A DNA stretch of 45,869 nucleotides from DASZMJ01 sp035551935 (GCA_035551935.1 DASZMJ010000061.1:1-45869), one strand, 5' to 3'; shown: positions 25,407 through 34,452, counted from the first letter of the stretch. Made by a program: numbers and translations. Notes: generated from the sequence alone by a model not told the origin.

Positions 25407-27095
25407 TCAGCGCCCCTTGCGGACCTCGTCGAAGTAGCCCTGGATGTGCTTCTGGACGCTCTTGGGGATCTTCTGGTTCGAGAGGGCGTCGGGGCCGTGC
25501 TGGTCGGCGGTGGATTCGAATTCCCCCGTGATGTCGATGGTGCTCGTCCCCTTCCGCTGCTCGCGGGCCGGGCCGGTCCCCTGGACGATGGCCTTGCCCT
25601 TGGGGTTGAGCTTCTGGTTGACCCTGGAGTTGTAGCTGTTGGTCGAGTCTGGGGCCTCGGCACGCGGCCCCTCGCCGCGGCCGCGGTTGCCGCTGCCTCG
25701 GTTCATGCTCTCGTTGAGGCCGATCTGGTTGTTGTCGTCGCCCTGCTGGCCGAGCTGGTTGGTGCCGTCGTTGTTGGCCATGCCGTTCTTGGCGTCCTGG
25801 AGGTCGGCCATCGCGTCGCCGAGGGTCTGGAGCTCCTTGAGCTGCTGGGCCATCTGGTCGATCTCTTTCTTGGACATGCCGAGGGCCTCGGCGGCCTTCT
25901 TCATGTCCCCCTCCTTCATCCCCTTCTGGGCCTCGCCGAGCTGCTTCGCCAGCTTCTGGAGCTTCTTGAGGTCCTGCGCCTGCTGCTGGAGCTTGGCCAT
26001 CTGCTGGTCGAACTGCGACTTGGTCATCTGCCCCTTCTTCAGCGCGTCCTCGAGCTGCTTCTTGCGCTGCTCCATGTTGGCGAGCTTCTCGAGCTGCTGC
26101 TTCATCTCGCCGAGCTGCTTCTGGAGGGCCTTCTTCTCGGCCTCGGTCATCTTGCCGGAGGCGAGCTTCTCCTGGAGCGACTTGAGCTCCTTGGCCGCCT
26201 TCTCGAAGTCTCCCTTGGCCATGTCCTTGGCGAACTGGTCGGCCGGGCCGTTGTTGCTCATCTCCTTGAGCTGATTGAGCTGCTTGCTGATCTGCTCGGC
26301 GTTGCCGATGGCCTTCTGACGGTCCTTGAGGGCGTCCTGGAGCCGGTTGAGCTCGACGAGCGCCTTGTCCTTGTCCTTGGGCGGCGCCTTGGCGAGCTGC
26401 TCGGCCGACTTCTGGATCTCGGCGAGCAGCTTCTCCAGCTCGGCGAACTTGGTCTTGTCGTCCTTGTCGATCGCCTTGAGCCTCTTGTCGAGGTTCTTCT
26501 TGAGCCGATCCGCCTGGACCTTGGCGACCTTCTCGTCGAGCTTCTCGTCCGACGTCGTGCTCTTGCCCTGCGCGGAGCTCGGCAGCCAGCCGGGGACGAA
26601 CATGAGCGCGACGGCCAACGCCCCCGGCACCAGCGGCACCCACGACCGCCTCGGAATCCGCAGGCCGAACTTGGCCCCCAGGTCGAGGTCAGCGACGTGC
26701 TTGAGTGTGTCGGTCAGCAAGGCCCGGCCGGCGGGTGTCTCGCGGAGGTCCGCCGGCAGCGTCAGCGCCGTGCTCAGCCGCTCGTTGAGGTGGAAGGCCC
26801 GGTCGATCGCCACCGCCGCGTCGACCCGGCTCGGCCCGGTCAGGATCGAGATCGCGATCGAGGCCACCAGCGCGACGCCCCCCGCGACCGCGAAAGGCGC
26901 CCATGCCGGCCCCGGCAAGGCCCGGCCGGTGAACTTGGCGACCCCGATGGCGATCGCCGCGAAGGCCAAGGTCACCGCCAGCGACCAGACCGTCGCCGCC
27001 AGGAACCGCTGGACCCGCAACCGCCGGAAGACCCGCCCGATCGGCTTGTCGAACGCTTGCACGGCTCGGACCTCCGCAGGAGAAACGCCGGGCAT
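25407..27095 (-). CDS. Membrane protein with very long coiled coil, function unknown
   Basis: A 562-aa protein. Two or three transmembrane helices lie near the N-terminus (FLAATVWSLAVTLAFAAIAIG, about residues 31-52; PFAVAGGVALVASIAISIL, about 67-85; and VPLVPGALAVALMFVPGWLP, about 153-172). A conserved-looking motif DAAVAIDRAFHLNERLSTAL links them. From about 180 to 430 the protein is Lys/Gln/Glu/Leu heptad repeats; then comes a low-complexity Asn/Gly/Gln tail (GQQGDDNNQIGLNESMNRGS) and a short ordered end (SVQKHIQGYFDEVRKGR). The layout recalls DUF4175-type proteins but I cannot confirm this. It is preceded by a good promoter candidate with a very short leader and GAGG just before the ATG. 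Confidence 0.75.
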   Translation of the reverse strand: MPGVSPAEVRAVQAFDKPIGRVFRRLRVQRFLAATVWSLAVTLAFAAIAIGVAKFTGRALPGPAWAPFAVAGGVALVASIAISILTGPSRVDAAVAIDRAFHLNERLSTALTLPADLRETPAGRALLTDTLKHVADLDLGAKFGLRIPRRSWVPLVPGALAVALMFVPGWLPSSAQGKSTTSDEKLDEKVAKVQADRLKKNLDKRLKAIDKDDKTKFAELEKLLAEIQKSAEQLAKAPPKDKDKALVELNRLQDALKDRQKAIGNAEQISKQLNQLKEMSNNGPADQFAKDMAKGDFEKAAKELKSLQEKLASGKMTEAEKKALQKQLGEMKQQLEKLANMEQRKKQLEDALKKGQMTKSQFDQQMAKLQQQAQDLKKLQKLAKQLGEAQKGMKEGDMKKAAEALGMSKKEIDQMAQQLKELQTLGDAMADLQDAKNGMANNDGTNQLGQQGDDNNQIGLNESMNRGSGNRGRGEGPRAEAPDSTNSYNSRVNQKLNPKGKAIVQGTGPAREQRKGTSTIDITGEFESTADQHGPDALSNQKIPKSVQKHIQGYFDEVRKGR

Positions 27096-27113
27096 TCCAC
27101 CCTCGATAGTCCA

Positions 27114-27142
27114 AGTTTAATCCGTGCTTCGGGCCCGATCAA
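27114..27142 (-). promoter_or_regulatory. Candidate promoter of the coiled-coil membrane gene
   Basis: On the minus strand, TTGATC (27142-27137), a 17-bp spacer and TAAACT (27119-27114): five of six and four of six matches to sigma70 consensus at optimal spacing. The spacer starts with GGGCCC. Transcription would begin about 12 nt before the ATG, leaving just room for the GAGG ribosome site. Confidence 0.45.
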
Positions 27143-27168
27143 GTCCCATCTCCGAAAAACTTCGGATA
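27120..27168. repeat. Duplicated hairpin/GGGCCC element, copy 1
   Basis: Shares TCGGGCCCGATCAA and TCTCCGAA at identical spacing with 27299-27348. Each copy ends in a hairpin (here TCCGAA-AAAC-TTCGGA, 27151-27166). This copy contains the candidate -35 of the coiled-coil gene. Confidence 0.7.
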
Positions 27169-27298
27169 GGGCCAGGACGGCCTTGTCCGATCCTCCCCCG
27201 ACGAGGAGGCCGCCGGTTGGATTCGAGTGCGTAGGGCGTTTGGAACACCCCGACCTCGCCGCCGGGAGGAGATGGCGGGTTGCACACACCCTATGAGT

Positions 27299-27348
27299 CA
27301 AGCCGCGCCTCGGGCCCGATCAACTTCTCTCTCCGAATTTTTTCGGAC
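27299..27348. repeat. Duplicated hairpin/GGGCCC element, copy 2
   Basis: Second copy, with hairpin TCCGAA-TTTT-TTCGGA (27332-27347), which starts one base past the aminotransferase stop and could act as its terminator. The -10-like TAAACT of copy 1 is replaced here by TGACTC, so it is not expected to be a promoter. The 130 bp between the copies hold no gene. Confidence 0.7.
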
Positions 27349-28548
27349 TCAGCTCTCCCGGCCGTAAGCCGCCTCCGCGGCGGCGAGGGCGGCGCCGGGA
27401 TCGAGGCGGACGCCGAGGCCACGGAGGCAGGTCTCCAGGGCGGAGAGGACGAGGGTGACGTTCGATCGCCGCGAGCCGAAGCCCATCAGGCCGATCCGCC
27501 AGGCCTTTCCTTTCAGGGAGCCGAGCCCGCCGCCGATCTCGATACCCCAGTCGTTGAGCAGGCGTTTGCGGACGACGAGGTCGTCCACGCCGTCGGGGAT
27601 GCGGACACAGTTGAGCTGCGGGAGCTGTTGGCCCTCGGCCGGTACGAGGCCGAGGCCCATCGCCTCGAGGCCGGCCTTGAGCGCCTTGTGGTTCCGCAAG
27701 TGCCGGGCGTGTCGGGCCTCGAGGCCCTCCTCGACGACCAGGGCGAGGGCCTCGCGGAGGGCGTAGTTCATGCTGATCGGCGCCGTGTGGTGGTAGAAGC
27801 GGTCGCTCCCCCAGTAGCGCTCGATCATGGTCATGTCCAGGTACCAGCTCTGGACGGGCGTCCGGCGGGCCTTGATGACGTCCAAGGCGCGGGGGCCGAA
27901 GGTGGCCGGGGCGAGGCCGGGGGGACAACTGAGGCACTTCTGGGTGCCCGAATAGGCCGCGTCGATCTCCCAGGCGTCGATCTCGACGGGGACGCCGCCG
28001 AGGCTGGTCACGGTGTCGATGGCGATCAACGCCCCGGCCTCGTGGGCGATCCTGGCGATCTCCTGGACCGGCTGCCAGGCGCCGGTGGAGGTCTCGGCGT
28101 GGACGATGCCGACGAGCTTCGGGCCGTGCTTGCGGACGGCGGCACGGACCTCGTCGGGGTCGAAGACCTCGCCGTAAGGGCGTTCGATGGTCGAGACTTC
28201 GGCGCCGGCGCGGCGGGCGACGTCGGTCATCCGGCCGCCGAAGACCCCGTTGACGCAGACGAGCATCCGGTCGCCCGGCTCGATCAGGTTGACGACCACG
28301 GCTTCCATGCCCGCCGAGCCGGTGCCCGAGACGGCCAGGGTCAGGCGGTTCTCGGTCCGGAAGACGTGGCGGAGGAGGCGCTGGGTCTCGTCCATCAAGG
28401 CGACGAACTCGGGGTCGAGGTGGCCCAGGAGCGGCAGGCCCAGCGCGGCGAGGACGCGGGGGTGGACGTCGCTGGGGCCGGGCCCGAGCAGCACGCGGGT
28501 CGAGGGGTTCAGGGGGCGGAGCTCAGCGGTGGGATCGGGAGTCGGCAC
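27349..28548 (-). CDS. PLP-dependent aminotransferase (alanine-glyoxylate / serine-pyruvate type)
   Basis: A 399-aa class V fold-type I aminotransferase. Hallmarks: LLGPGPSDVHPRVL near the start, LAVSGTGSAGMEAVVVNLIE (cofactor phosphate loop), AIDTVTSLGGVPVEIDAW (Asp178 pairs with the pyridine nitrogen), and YSGTQKCLSCPPG with the Schiff-base Lys204. HHTAPISMNYALREAL and WRIGLMGFGSRRSNV complete the family pattern. Such enzymes transfer the amino group of alanine or serine to glyoxylate; some act on ureidoglycine in purine breakdown (PucG). It overlaps the upstream isochorismatase-like gene by 26 nt, so they are probably translated together, which fits a link to purine or amide catabolism (inference). 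Cytoplasmic. Confidence 0.92.
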   Translation of the reverse strand: MPTPDPTAELRPLNPSTRVLLGPGPSDVHPRVLAALGLPLLGHLDPEFVALMDETQRLLRHVFRTENRLTLAVSGTGSAGMEAVVVNLIEPGDRMLVCVNGVFGGRMTDVARRAGAEVSTIERPYGEVFDPDEVRAAVRKHGPKLVGIVHAETSTGAWQPVQEIARIAHEAGALIAIDTVTSLGGVPVEIDAWEIDAAYSGTQKCLSCPPGLAPATFGPRALDVIKARRTPVQSWYLDMTMIERYWGSDRFYHHTAPISMNYALREALALVVEEGLEARHARHLRNHKALKAGLEAMGLGLVPAEGQQLPQLNCVRIPDGVDDLVVRKRLLNDWGIEIGGGLGSLKGKAWRIGLMGFGSRRSNVTLVLSALETCLRGLGVRLDPGAALAAAEAAYGRES

Positions 28549-29134
28549 GGTGGTGATCCTCGGGCGCCGGTCGGGGCGGGACGACCCCCTTGACCAGCGC
28601 GCTGATGGCCTTGAACTGGGGGTGGTCGGACCCCTCGATCCATTCGAAGAGGACCGCCTCGGTGGTCGTGACGATCGCGCCGGCCCGCTCCAGCCGCCGC
28701 AGGGCGAACTCCCAATCGATCGCGCCGCGCGAGGCGACGGCGTCGGCCGGGACCTCGACGCCGAACCCTAGGCGCAGCAACTCGAGGGCGGTCTGTGCCA
28801 CGCAGACATGGGCCTCGATGCCGGCGAGGGTCACGTGCCGGATCGAGCGACCGTGGAGCTGTTCGAGCACCTGAGGGATGGCGCAGCAATGGAACTTGGT
28901 CTTGTCCGGCCGGTCAGGGAACCGCTCGGCCAGGGGGGCGGTCGTGGGCCCGAGCCCCTTGGGATATTGCTCGGTGGCCCAGGCCGGCATGCCCAGCGCG
29001 TCGGCGGCCCGGACGAGCCGCAAGGTGTTGGCCACCACCAGCTCGCGTCGGTCGATGGCGGCGAGGAGCTTCTCCTGCATGTCGACGACCAGCAGCGCGC
29101 CCCCCGCCGCCGTTCGTCGCTCCGTCGGAGACAT
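28523..29134 (-). CDS. Isochorismatase-like cysteine hydrolase
   Basis: A 203-aa protein of the isochorismatase/nicotinamidase superfamily. The catalytic triad is visible: Asp18 (ALLVVDMQEKLL), Lys80 (DKTKFHCC) and Cys111 (GIEAHVCVAQTALELL). VTLAGIEAHVC with the preceding cis-peptide region and the late PQFKAISALVK are family-typical. This subgroup (YcaC-like, with TEQYPKGLGPT) lacks an assigned substrate in many bacteria. The C-terminal tail overlaps the aminotransferase start by 26 nt. It is divergent from the signalling gene that starts 161 bp away. Confidence 0.9.
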   Translation of the reverse strand: MSPTERRTAAGGALLVVDMQEKLLAAIDRRELVVANTLRLVRAADALGMPAWATEQYPKGLGPTTAPLAERFPDRPDKTKFHCCAIPQVLEQLHGRSIRHVTLAGIEAHVCVAQTALELLRLGFGVEVPADAVASRGAIDWEFALRRLERAGAIVTTTEAVLFEWIEGSDHPQFKAISALVKGVVPPRPAPEDHHRADSRSHR

Positions 29135-29295
29135 CCTAGAATCCTCCCGGGGGCCATTTCCGGCGCGTTCGGCCCGAGGCCCCGACGACTCGCGATGCTA
29201 TGGGCCCCGCTCCCCGGCTGTCAAGCCGATGGGGCGGCGCCGGCGACCGCCGCCCGCGCCTGCCTTGTCGAGACGGGACCGAGGCGGTAGGATGC

Positions 29296-31062
29296 ATGTT
29301 CTTTGAAGCGACCCGACGGCCCCCCGGTAGGGCCGACCGCCCCGAGGCCCGGCGGAGACCCTCACGGTTGGCCGACAAGCCCCGACTCCTCGTCATCGAG
29401 CGCGAGCCCCGGCCGGCCCGCGTCGGCCTTGACGGCCCCTACGACGTGGTCGTCGCGCGGAGCATGGCCCGGGCCCTGGCCCTGCTCCGCGACCAGGCGT
29501 TCGACGGGGTCTACGTCGATTCCGCCCAGCTCCCGGCCGTCCGCTGGGCCGGCATGCTGCTCCAGGCCGACGAGATCCTCGACGCGATCGCCGACGGCGT
29601 CGCCGTGGTCGACCCCGACCTGGTCGTCCTCTGGGCCAACCCCGAGTTCCGCCGCCTGGCCGACCCGGACGTCGAGCCGGTCGGCCTGAAGTTCTGCCGC
29701 GCCTTCGGCGCGCCGGAGGTCCTCGGCAACGACCTCAGCCCGTTCACCGCCGCCGTCGAATCGCGGGGGCCGGCCAACACGGTCCTGCGCGTCGACGCCA
29801 ACCGCTACCTCCGCGTGACCGTCACCCCCGTCTTCGAGACCGGTGGCGCGCTGATCCACCTGATCGCCCTGGTCCGCGACATCACCGCCGAGGTCCAGCA
29901 GGAGCAGAAGATCAGCGCGATCCACCGCGCCGGCGAGGAGCTCGCCGACCTGACCCCCGACGAGCTCAGCGAGATGGGCGTCGAGGAGCGGACCGAGCTG
30001 TTGAAGCTCAACATCGCCCGGCACATGAAGGACCTGCTGGGGCTCGATTACATCGAGATCCGCCTGTTGGATCGCGGCAGCGGCCGGCTCGTGCCGCTGT
30101 TGACCGAGGGGATGACCCCGCTGGCCGCCAACCGCGAGCTCTTCGCCCGCAAGGAGGGCAACGGCGTCACCGGCTTCGTCGCCGCGACCGGCCAGAGCTA
30201 CCTCTGCGGCGACACCACGAATGACCCGCTCTACCTCGAAGGGGCCGCCGGCGCCCGCAGCTCCCTGACCGTCCCGCTCACCTATCACGGCACGGTCATC
30301 GGCACCCTGAACGTCGAGAACCCCCAGCCCCACGCCTTCGTCGAGCGCGACAAGCAGTTCCTCGAGATCTACGCCCGGAGCGTCGCCGCGGCGCTGAACA
30401 CCCTGGAGCTGCTCCAGGCCGAGAAGCTCAGCACCGCGACCGCCTCGGTCGAGGCGATCAGCCGCGAGCTGGCCCTGCCGATCGACGACATCCTGACCGA
30501 CGCGACGACGGTCCTCGACCGCTACGCCGGCCACGACGAGGACATCGTCGCCCGGCTCCGCCACCTGCTCTACCGCGCCCGCGAGATCCGCGGCCTGATC
30601 CAGAAGGTCGGCTCGACGATCGCGCCCGCGCCGCGCGAGGCCCCCTTGCCGCCGCAGCGGCTCGCCGACGCCCGGCTGCTCGTGGCCGACGCCGACGAGG
30701 GGGTCCGCCGCGCCGCCCACAGCCTGCTCGGCCGCCAGGGGGCGACCGTCGAGACCGCCCGCGACGCCCGCGAGGCCCTCGCCCTCGCCCGACAGGCCCC
30801 GTATTCGGCCGCCCTCGTCGACATCCGCCTGCCCGACCTCGACGGCTTCGAGACCTACCACCGCCTCCGCGACATCCAGCCCGGCCTGCCGATCATCCTC
30901 ATGACCGGCTTCGGCTACGACCCCTCCCACTCCATCGTCAAGGCCCGCCAGGAGGGGCTCCAGACCGTCCTCTATAAACCCTTCCGCGCCGACCGCCTGA
31001 TGGAGGCCGTCGAACAAGCCCTCCGCCCCCCCGGCCACGCCGCCGACGGGGGACAGCACTGA
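29296..31062 (+). CDS. PAS-GAF-receiver signalling protein with degenerate histidine-kinase core
   Basis: A 588-aa cytoplasmic protein. I chose the ATG at 29296, preceded by TAGGA. Residues 29-78 look like half of a receiver domain (KPRLLVIERE ... DGVYVD). A PAS domain (about 91-200, ADEILDAIADGVAVVDPDL to LVRDITAEVQ) and a GAF domain (about 230-372, GVTGFVAATGQSYLCGD, SLTVPLTYHGTVIGTLNVEN) follow. Residues 378-440 form two helices like a DHp dimerisation domain but without a phosphorylatable His in the H-box (VEAISRELALPIDD), and there is no HATPase domain. The C-terminal receiver is intact: Asp465 and Asp467, phosphoacceptor Asp509 (VDIRLPDLDG), Thr537 (LMTGFG), Lys561 (LYKPF). It is probably a sensor or response hub that receives phosphate from another kinase. 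Confidence 0.85.
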   Translation: MFFEATRRPPGRADRPEARRRPSRLADKPRLLVIEREPRPARVGLDGPYDVVVARSMARALALLRDQAFDGVYVDSAQLPAVRWAGMLLQADEILDAIADGVAVVDPDLVVLWANPEFRRLADPDVEPVGLKFCRAFGAPEVLGNDLSPFTAAVESRGPANTVLRVDANRYLRVTVTPVFETGGALIHLIALVRDITAEVQQEQKISAIHRAGEELADLTPDELSEMGVEERTELLKLNIARHMKDLLGLDYIEIRLLDRGSGRLVPLLTEGMTPLAANRELFARKEGNGVTGFVAATGQSYLCGDTTNDPLYLEGAAGARSSLTVPLTYHGTVIGTLNVENPQPHAFVERDKQFLEIYARSVAAALNTLELLQAEKLSTATASVEAISRELALPIDDILTDATTVLDRYAGHDEDIVARLRHLLYRAREIRGLIQKVGSTIAPAPREAPLPPQRLADARLLVADADEGVRRAAHSLLGRQGATVETARDAREALALARQAPYSAALVDIRLPDLDGFETYHRLRDIQPGLPIILMTGFGYDPSHSIVKARQEGLQTVLYKPFRADRLMEAVEQALRPPGHAADGGQH

Positions 31063-31129
31063 CGACGACCGTCCGCTTTTCGGCCCGAGTCGCATAAGCG
31101 TCCTTGTATTGTCCGGGGAGTCCCAGTCG

Positions 31130-32320
31130 ATGTCCCTCGGGGTCCTGTCCCTCGTCGTGCTGGCGGTCGGTCATTTCTGCCTGGTCGCGACGGCGATCAG
31201 CGTGGTCCACGGCCTCGGCGTTAACTGGAAGCGGATGGACCGCGCGGTGGTCGTCGGCCTGGGGGCGCTGGCGGCGGCAACGCTGGCGCTGGCGGCGGTC
31301 GTGGCACGGGGAGACTGGGCGTCGTGGCCGTGGCCGATCCGTGCCTACGCGTCGATCTGTGTCGCCGTCGGGGCCGTCGTCCTCCCTGCGGTCACGGTGG
31401 CCCGGCTGCTCCGCAAGACGCCGCCGGGCATCTCGGGCAGGGCATCGGAGATCGACCTGACTCGGACGCTCGCGCCCGAGGAGCGGATCGGCCACGGTCG
31501 GCACGCGTGGTGCTTGAGGGTGCCGGGCAACGAGTCGTTCCGGCTCCGGGTCGAGAGCTGGAGCGTCGAGGTCGCCGGCTTGCCCCGCGGCCTCGACGGC
31601 CTGAGCATCCTGCACCTGACCGACCTCCACTTCGCGCCGTGCTTCGACCGCCGCTTCTTCGAGGCCGTCGTCGACGAGGCGGCGCGGGGCGAGGTCGACC
31701 TCGTCGTTTGCACCGGCGACCTCGTCGATGACGACGGGGCCATCGCCTGGATCGAGCCGATCCTCGCGCGGCTGCGAGGCCGGCTCGGGCAGTTCGCCAT
31801 CCTCGGCAACCACGACGTCCACCACCGGCCCGACCTCGTCCGCCGCGAGCTCGTCCGCGCGGGCTTCGACGACGTCGACGGCCGCTGGACTTCGATCGAC
31901 GTCGGCGGGACGACCCTGGCCATCGGCGGGACGTCCGCCCCCTGGGGGCCGAGGCTCGACCTCGGCGACGCGCCGGAGGCCGACTTCCGGCTCGTGCTCA
32001 GCCACACGCCCGACCTCTTCCCGAGGCTGGCGGCGGGGGGGATCGACCTCGTCCTCTCCGGCCACAACCACGGCGGCCAGGTCCGGCTGCCCGTCCTCGG
32101 CCCGATCCTGATGCCCAGCCGCTACGGCCGGCGGTTCGACCTCGGCTTCTTCCGCACGGGCCGCTCGCTGCTCTACGTCGGCCGCGGCGTCGCCGGCAAG
32201 CACCCGATCCGCTACCGCTGCCCGCCCGAGGTCGCCCGCCTGGTCCTCCGCGCCGCGCCCGCGGCCCGAGCCGGCCGCCGCCCCGCGGCGACGGCGGTCG
32301 GGCAGGAATCTCAAATATAA
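31130..32320 (+). CDS. Membrane-anchored metallophosphoesterase (YkuE/YaeI-like)
   Basis: A 396-aa protein with three N-terminal transmembrane helices (about 5-28, 38-58, 70-92) and a calcineurin-like domain from about 155. All metal motifs are present: D165-x-H167 (LTDLHF), GDLVDDDG (196-203), GNHD (226-229), SHTPD and GHNHGGQ. The combination of N-terminal helices and LPRGLDGLSILHLTDLHF is typical of the UDP-2,3-diacylglucosamine-hydrolase-related YkuE group, which acts on phosphoesters at the membrane. ATG 31130 follows GGGGAG; a TTG at 31109 is possible. The stop overlaps the convergent BatA-like gene by 10 bp. Confidence 0.88.
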   Translation: MSLGVLSLVVLAVGHFCLVATAISVVHGLGVNWKRMDRAVVVGLGALAAATLALAAVVARGDWASWPWPIRAYASICVAVGAVVLPAVTVARLLRKTPPGISGRASEIDLTRTLAPEERIGHGRHAWCLRVPGNESFRLRVESWSVEVAGLPRGLDGLSILHLTDLHFAPCFDRRFFEAVVDEAARGEVDLVVCTGDLVDDDGAIAWIEPILARLRGRLGQFAILGNHDVHHRPDLVRRELVRAGFDDVDGRWTSIDVGGTTLAIGGTSAPWGPRLDLGDAPEADFRLVLSHTPDLFPRLAAGGIDLVLSGHNHGGQVRLPVLGPILMPSRYGRRFDLGFFRTGRSLLYVGRGVAGKHPIRYRCPPEVARLVLRAAPAARAGRRPAATAVGQESQI

Positions 32321-34404
32321 ACTTTACGATTATAAATATACCATTCGATCAGCACGAGTGCCAGGGCCGCGAGCGCGATGCGCCACCAGTAGTCGATGCG
32401 GGCCGGGGCGGTGCGGCGGGTGCCGGCGACGGGGGTGTAGCCGAGCTGGATCTTGTCGCGGGGGGCGAGGTCGCTCTCGCGGACGTCGAAGAGGTTGACG
32501 GCGAAGGCCGTCCCGCCTTCCTGGCCCTTGCCCTTGCCCCAGCGGGCGTGGTAGAGGCCGGGGACGTCGGCGTCGTTGTAGACGAACGTCCCGCGCGGCG
32601 TCCGCTTCAGCGTGGAGCGGCCGCGGGGGTTGCCGGGCGGGGGCGTGACCTCGATCGTGTCGGCGATCGACTCGGAACGGAGGACGATCGGCTGGCCCGG
32701 CTGGTGGATCTCCTCGCCGGTCGACTCGCGGACGTTGCCGAGGATGCGGAGGCAGTTGAGGAAGAACAGCGGGAAGCTGATCTTGGTGGGCCAGTCGGTG
32801 TTGATGTCCTTGCCGTCGAAGATCGGGAAGGTGATCACCACGTCGGTGTACCCCTCGCGCGGGCGGGCGAGGGCGAGCGAGCCCTGGGCGCCGTCGATCA
32901 GGCTGGAGGCGCCGGCGGGGAGGCCGACCTTGGTGGCCTTGAGGATGTTGATCGTCGGCAGGTCGCGGATGTACTGGAGCAAGGGGTGGTCGATCTTCCA
33001 GTCGAGGACGGTGATCAGGCCCTCCATCGGCCTGGCCGACTCGAACGCCGGGCCGGGGGGCATGATGCCGAAGTAGAGCGCGTTGGCCGCGGGGTCCTTG
33101 TCGGGCCGGAAGCGGTCGAAGACGACCAGGTCGTACCGGCCGGCGGCGAGGTCGCGCGCCACGTCCCCGGCCTTCGCCTCCTCGGGCGTGACCTCCTGCA
33201 GGTCGGCGATCAGCTCGCTGGCGGGCGTGCGGAGGGCCTTGGTCAGGTAGAAGTCGCCGGGCGTGACCAGCAGCACCTGCGCGCGCCTCGGCTTGCCGAT
33301 GAGGGTGAACGCGCGGTCGTCGATCGGCAACGAGTCCTTGACCTCGAGCCGGACCTCCATCTCGACGGCCCCCTCGGACTGGATGTCGAACTCGAACGAC
33401 TTCTCGGCCTGGGGCGCGATCGTCAGCTCCTTGACGTCGAGCGTCTCGCCGGCGCCGCCGGGCTTGTCGGGGTCGTGCTTGAGCAGGCGGGCGCGGGTCG
33501 AGACCGACTCGCCGCGGTAGTTGTGGACGCGACCGAAGACCTGGTACGTGTCCCCCTTCTCCTCGTTCTTGGCCGTCTGGAGCGCCAGGATCGCCACGTT
33601 GTCCGACGGCGGCGGCTTGGGCGACTCGCCCTGCGCGCCGGCCTTCTTCTCGCCCTCGTCCGCCGCGATGACCGGCGGGCCGATGGTCGTCAGGACGGGC
33701 TCGAGGTTGCCGAGGCTGAAGCCGGAGACGTCCGGGAAGCCGCCGTCGGTGAACAGGTACAATTTCGGCGCGACGACCGACGTGGCGACGACCCCCTCGC
33801 CGTACTGCCGCTGCGGGTTGGCCAGCCCGGAGGCGACCTGGAGCGCCTCGCGAAGCGAGGTCGTCGACCGCGATGGCTGGATCTCGTCGAGCCGCTTCAG
33901 GAGCTGGGCCTTGTTGCCCGTGTAGCTCGACGCGACCCGCGCCCGGTCGGCGAACGTCAGGATCATCGCCAGGTCGTCGGCCTCCATCTCCTCGATCAGC
34001 TTGCGGGCGTGCCGCTTCGCCTCGTCGAGCCGCGTCGGCCGCACGTCGGTCGCCGACATGCTCGCCGAGTTGTCGATCGCCAGGATCAGCCGCTGCCCCT
34101 GGCCCGCCGTCCCCTTGAGCCTCGGCCCGGCGAGCGCCAGCATCAGCAGGAAAATCATCAGCAGTTGCAGATAGAGCAGCAGGTTCCGCCGCAGCCACTG
34201 GAAGAGGCTGTTGACGTGCAGGTCCTCCATGCTCCGCCGCCAGAGCAACGTGCTCGGCACCTGCACCGGCCGCCGCCTCAGCTTGAGGAAGTACAGCGCG
34301 ATGATCGCCAGCGGCACCCCGGCCAAGGCCGCCCACTGCGCGGCGCCGAGCGGGCTGCTGAAGTCGACCGGGAAGTTCGAGCGGCTGAAGTTGCCGAATC
34401 GCAT
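32311..34404 (-). CDS. BatA-like VWA membrane protein
   Basis: A 697-aa protein and the last gene of the MoxR cluster. The N-terminal BatA module has two helices (about 21-42 and 74-93) flanking RRRPVQVPSTLLWRRSMEDL. The von Willebrand A domain carries an intact MIDAS motif DNSASMS (Asp111, Ser113, Ser115), with later TSLREAL and LFTDGGFPD. A large beta-rich periplasmic part (about 280-640; SVSTRARLLKHDP, GLITVLDWKIDHPLLQYI) includes a GATase-like element (YDLVVFDRFRP). A terminal helix (RIALAALALVLIEWYIYN) ends the protein. In Bat/MoxR systems such proteins bind partners through the metal site and are remodelled by MoxR. It overlaps the metallophosphoesterase 3' end. Confidence 0.9.
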   Translation of the reverse strand: MRFGNFSRSNFPVDFSSPLGAAQWAALAGVPLAIIALYFLKLRRRPVQVPSTLLWRRSMEDLHVNSLFQWLRRNLLLYLQLLMIFLLMLALAGPRLKGTAGQGQRLILAIDNSASMSATDVRPTRLDEAKRHARKLIEEMEADDLAMILTFADRARVASSYTGNKAQLLKRLDEIQPSRSTTSLREALQVASGLANPQRQYGEGVVATSVVAPKLYLFTDGGFPDVSGFSLGNLEPVLTTIGPPVIAADEGEKKAGAQGESPKPPPSDNVAILALQTAKNEEKGDTYQVFGRVHNYRGESVSTRARLLKHDPDKPGGAGETLDVKELTIAPQAEKSFEFDIQSEGAVEMEVRLEVKDSLPIDDRAFTLIGKPRRAQVLLVTPGDFYLTKALRTPASELIADLQEVTPEEAKAGDVARDLAAGRYDLVVFDRFRPDKDPAANALYFGIMPPGPAFESARPMEGLITVLDWKIDHPLLQYIRDLPTINILKATKVGLPAGASSLIDGAQGSLALARPREGYTDVVITFPIFDGKDINTDWPTKISFPLFFLNCLRILGNVRESTGEEIHQPGQPIVLRSESIADTIEVTPPPGNPRGRSTLKRTPRGTFVYNDADVPGLYHARWGKGKGQEGGTAFAVNLFDVRESDLAPRDKIQLGYTPVAGTRRTAPARIDYWWRIALAALALVLIEWYIYNRKVYI

Positions 34405-34452
34405 CGCGCGTCCTCCGGCTGTTCGTTGCCGGTACGGTTGAGGCCCCTTCGA

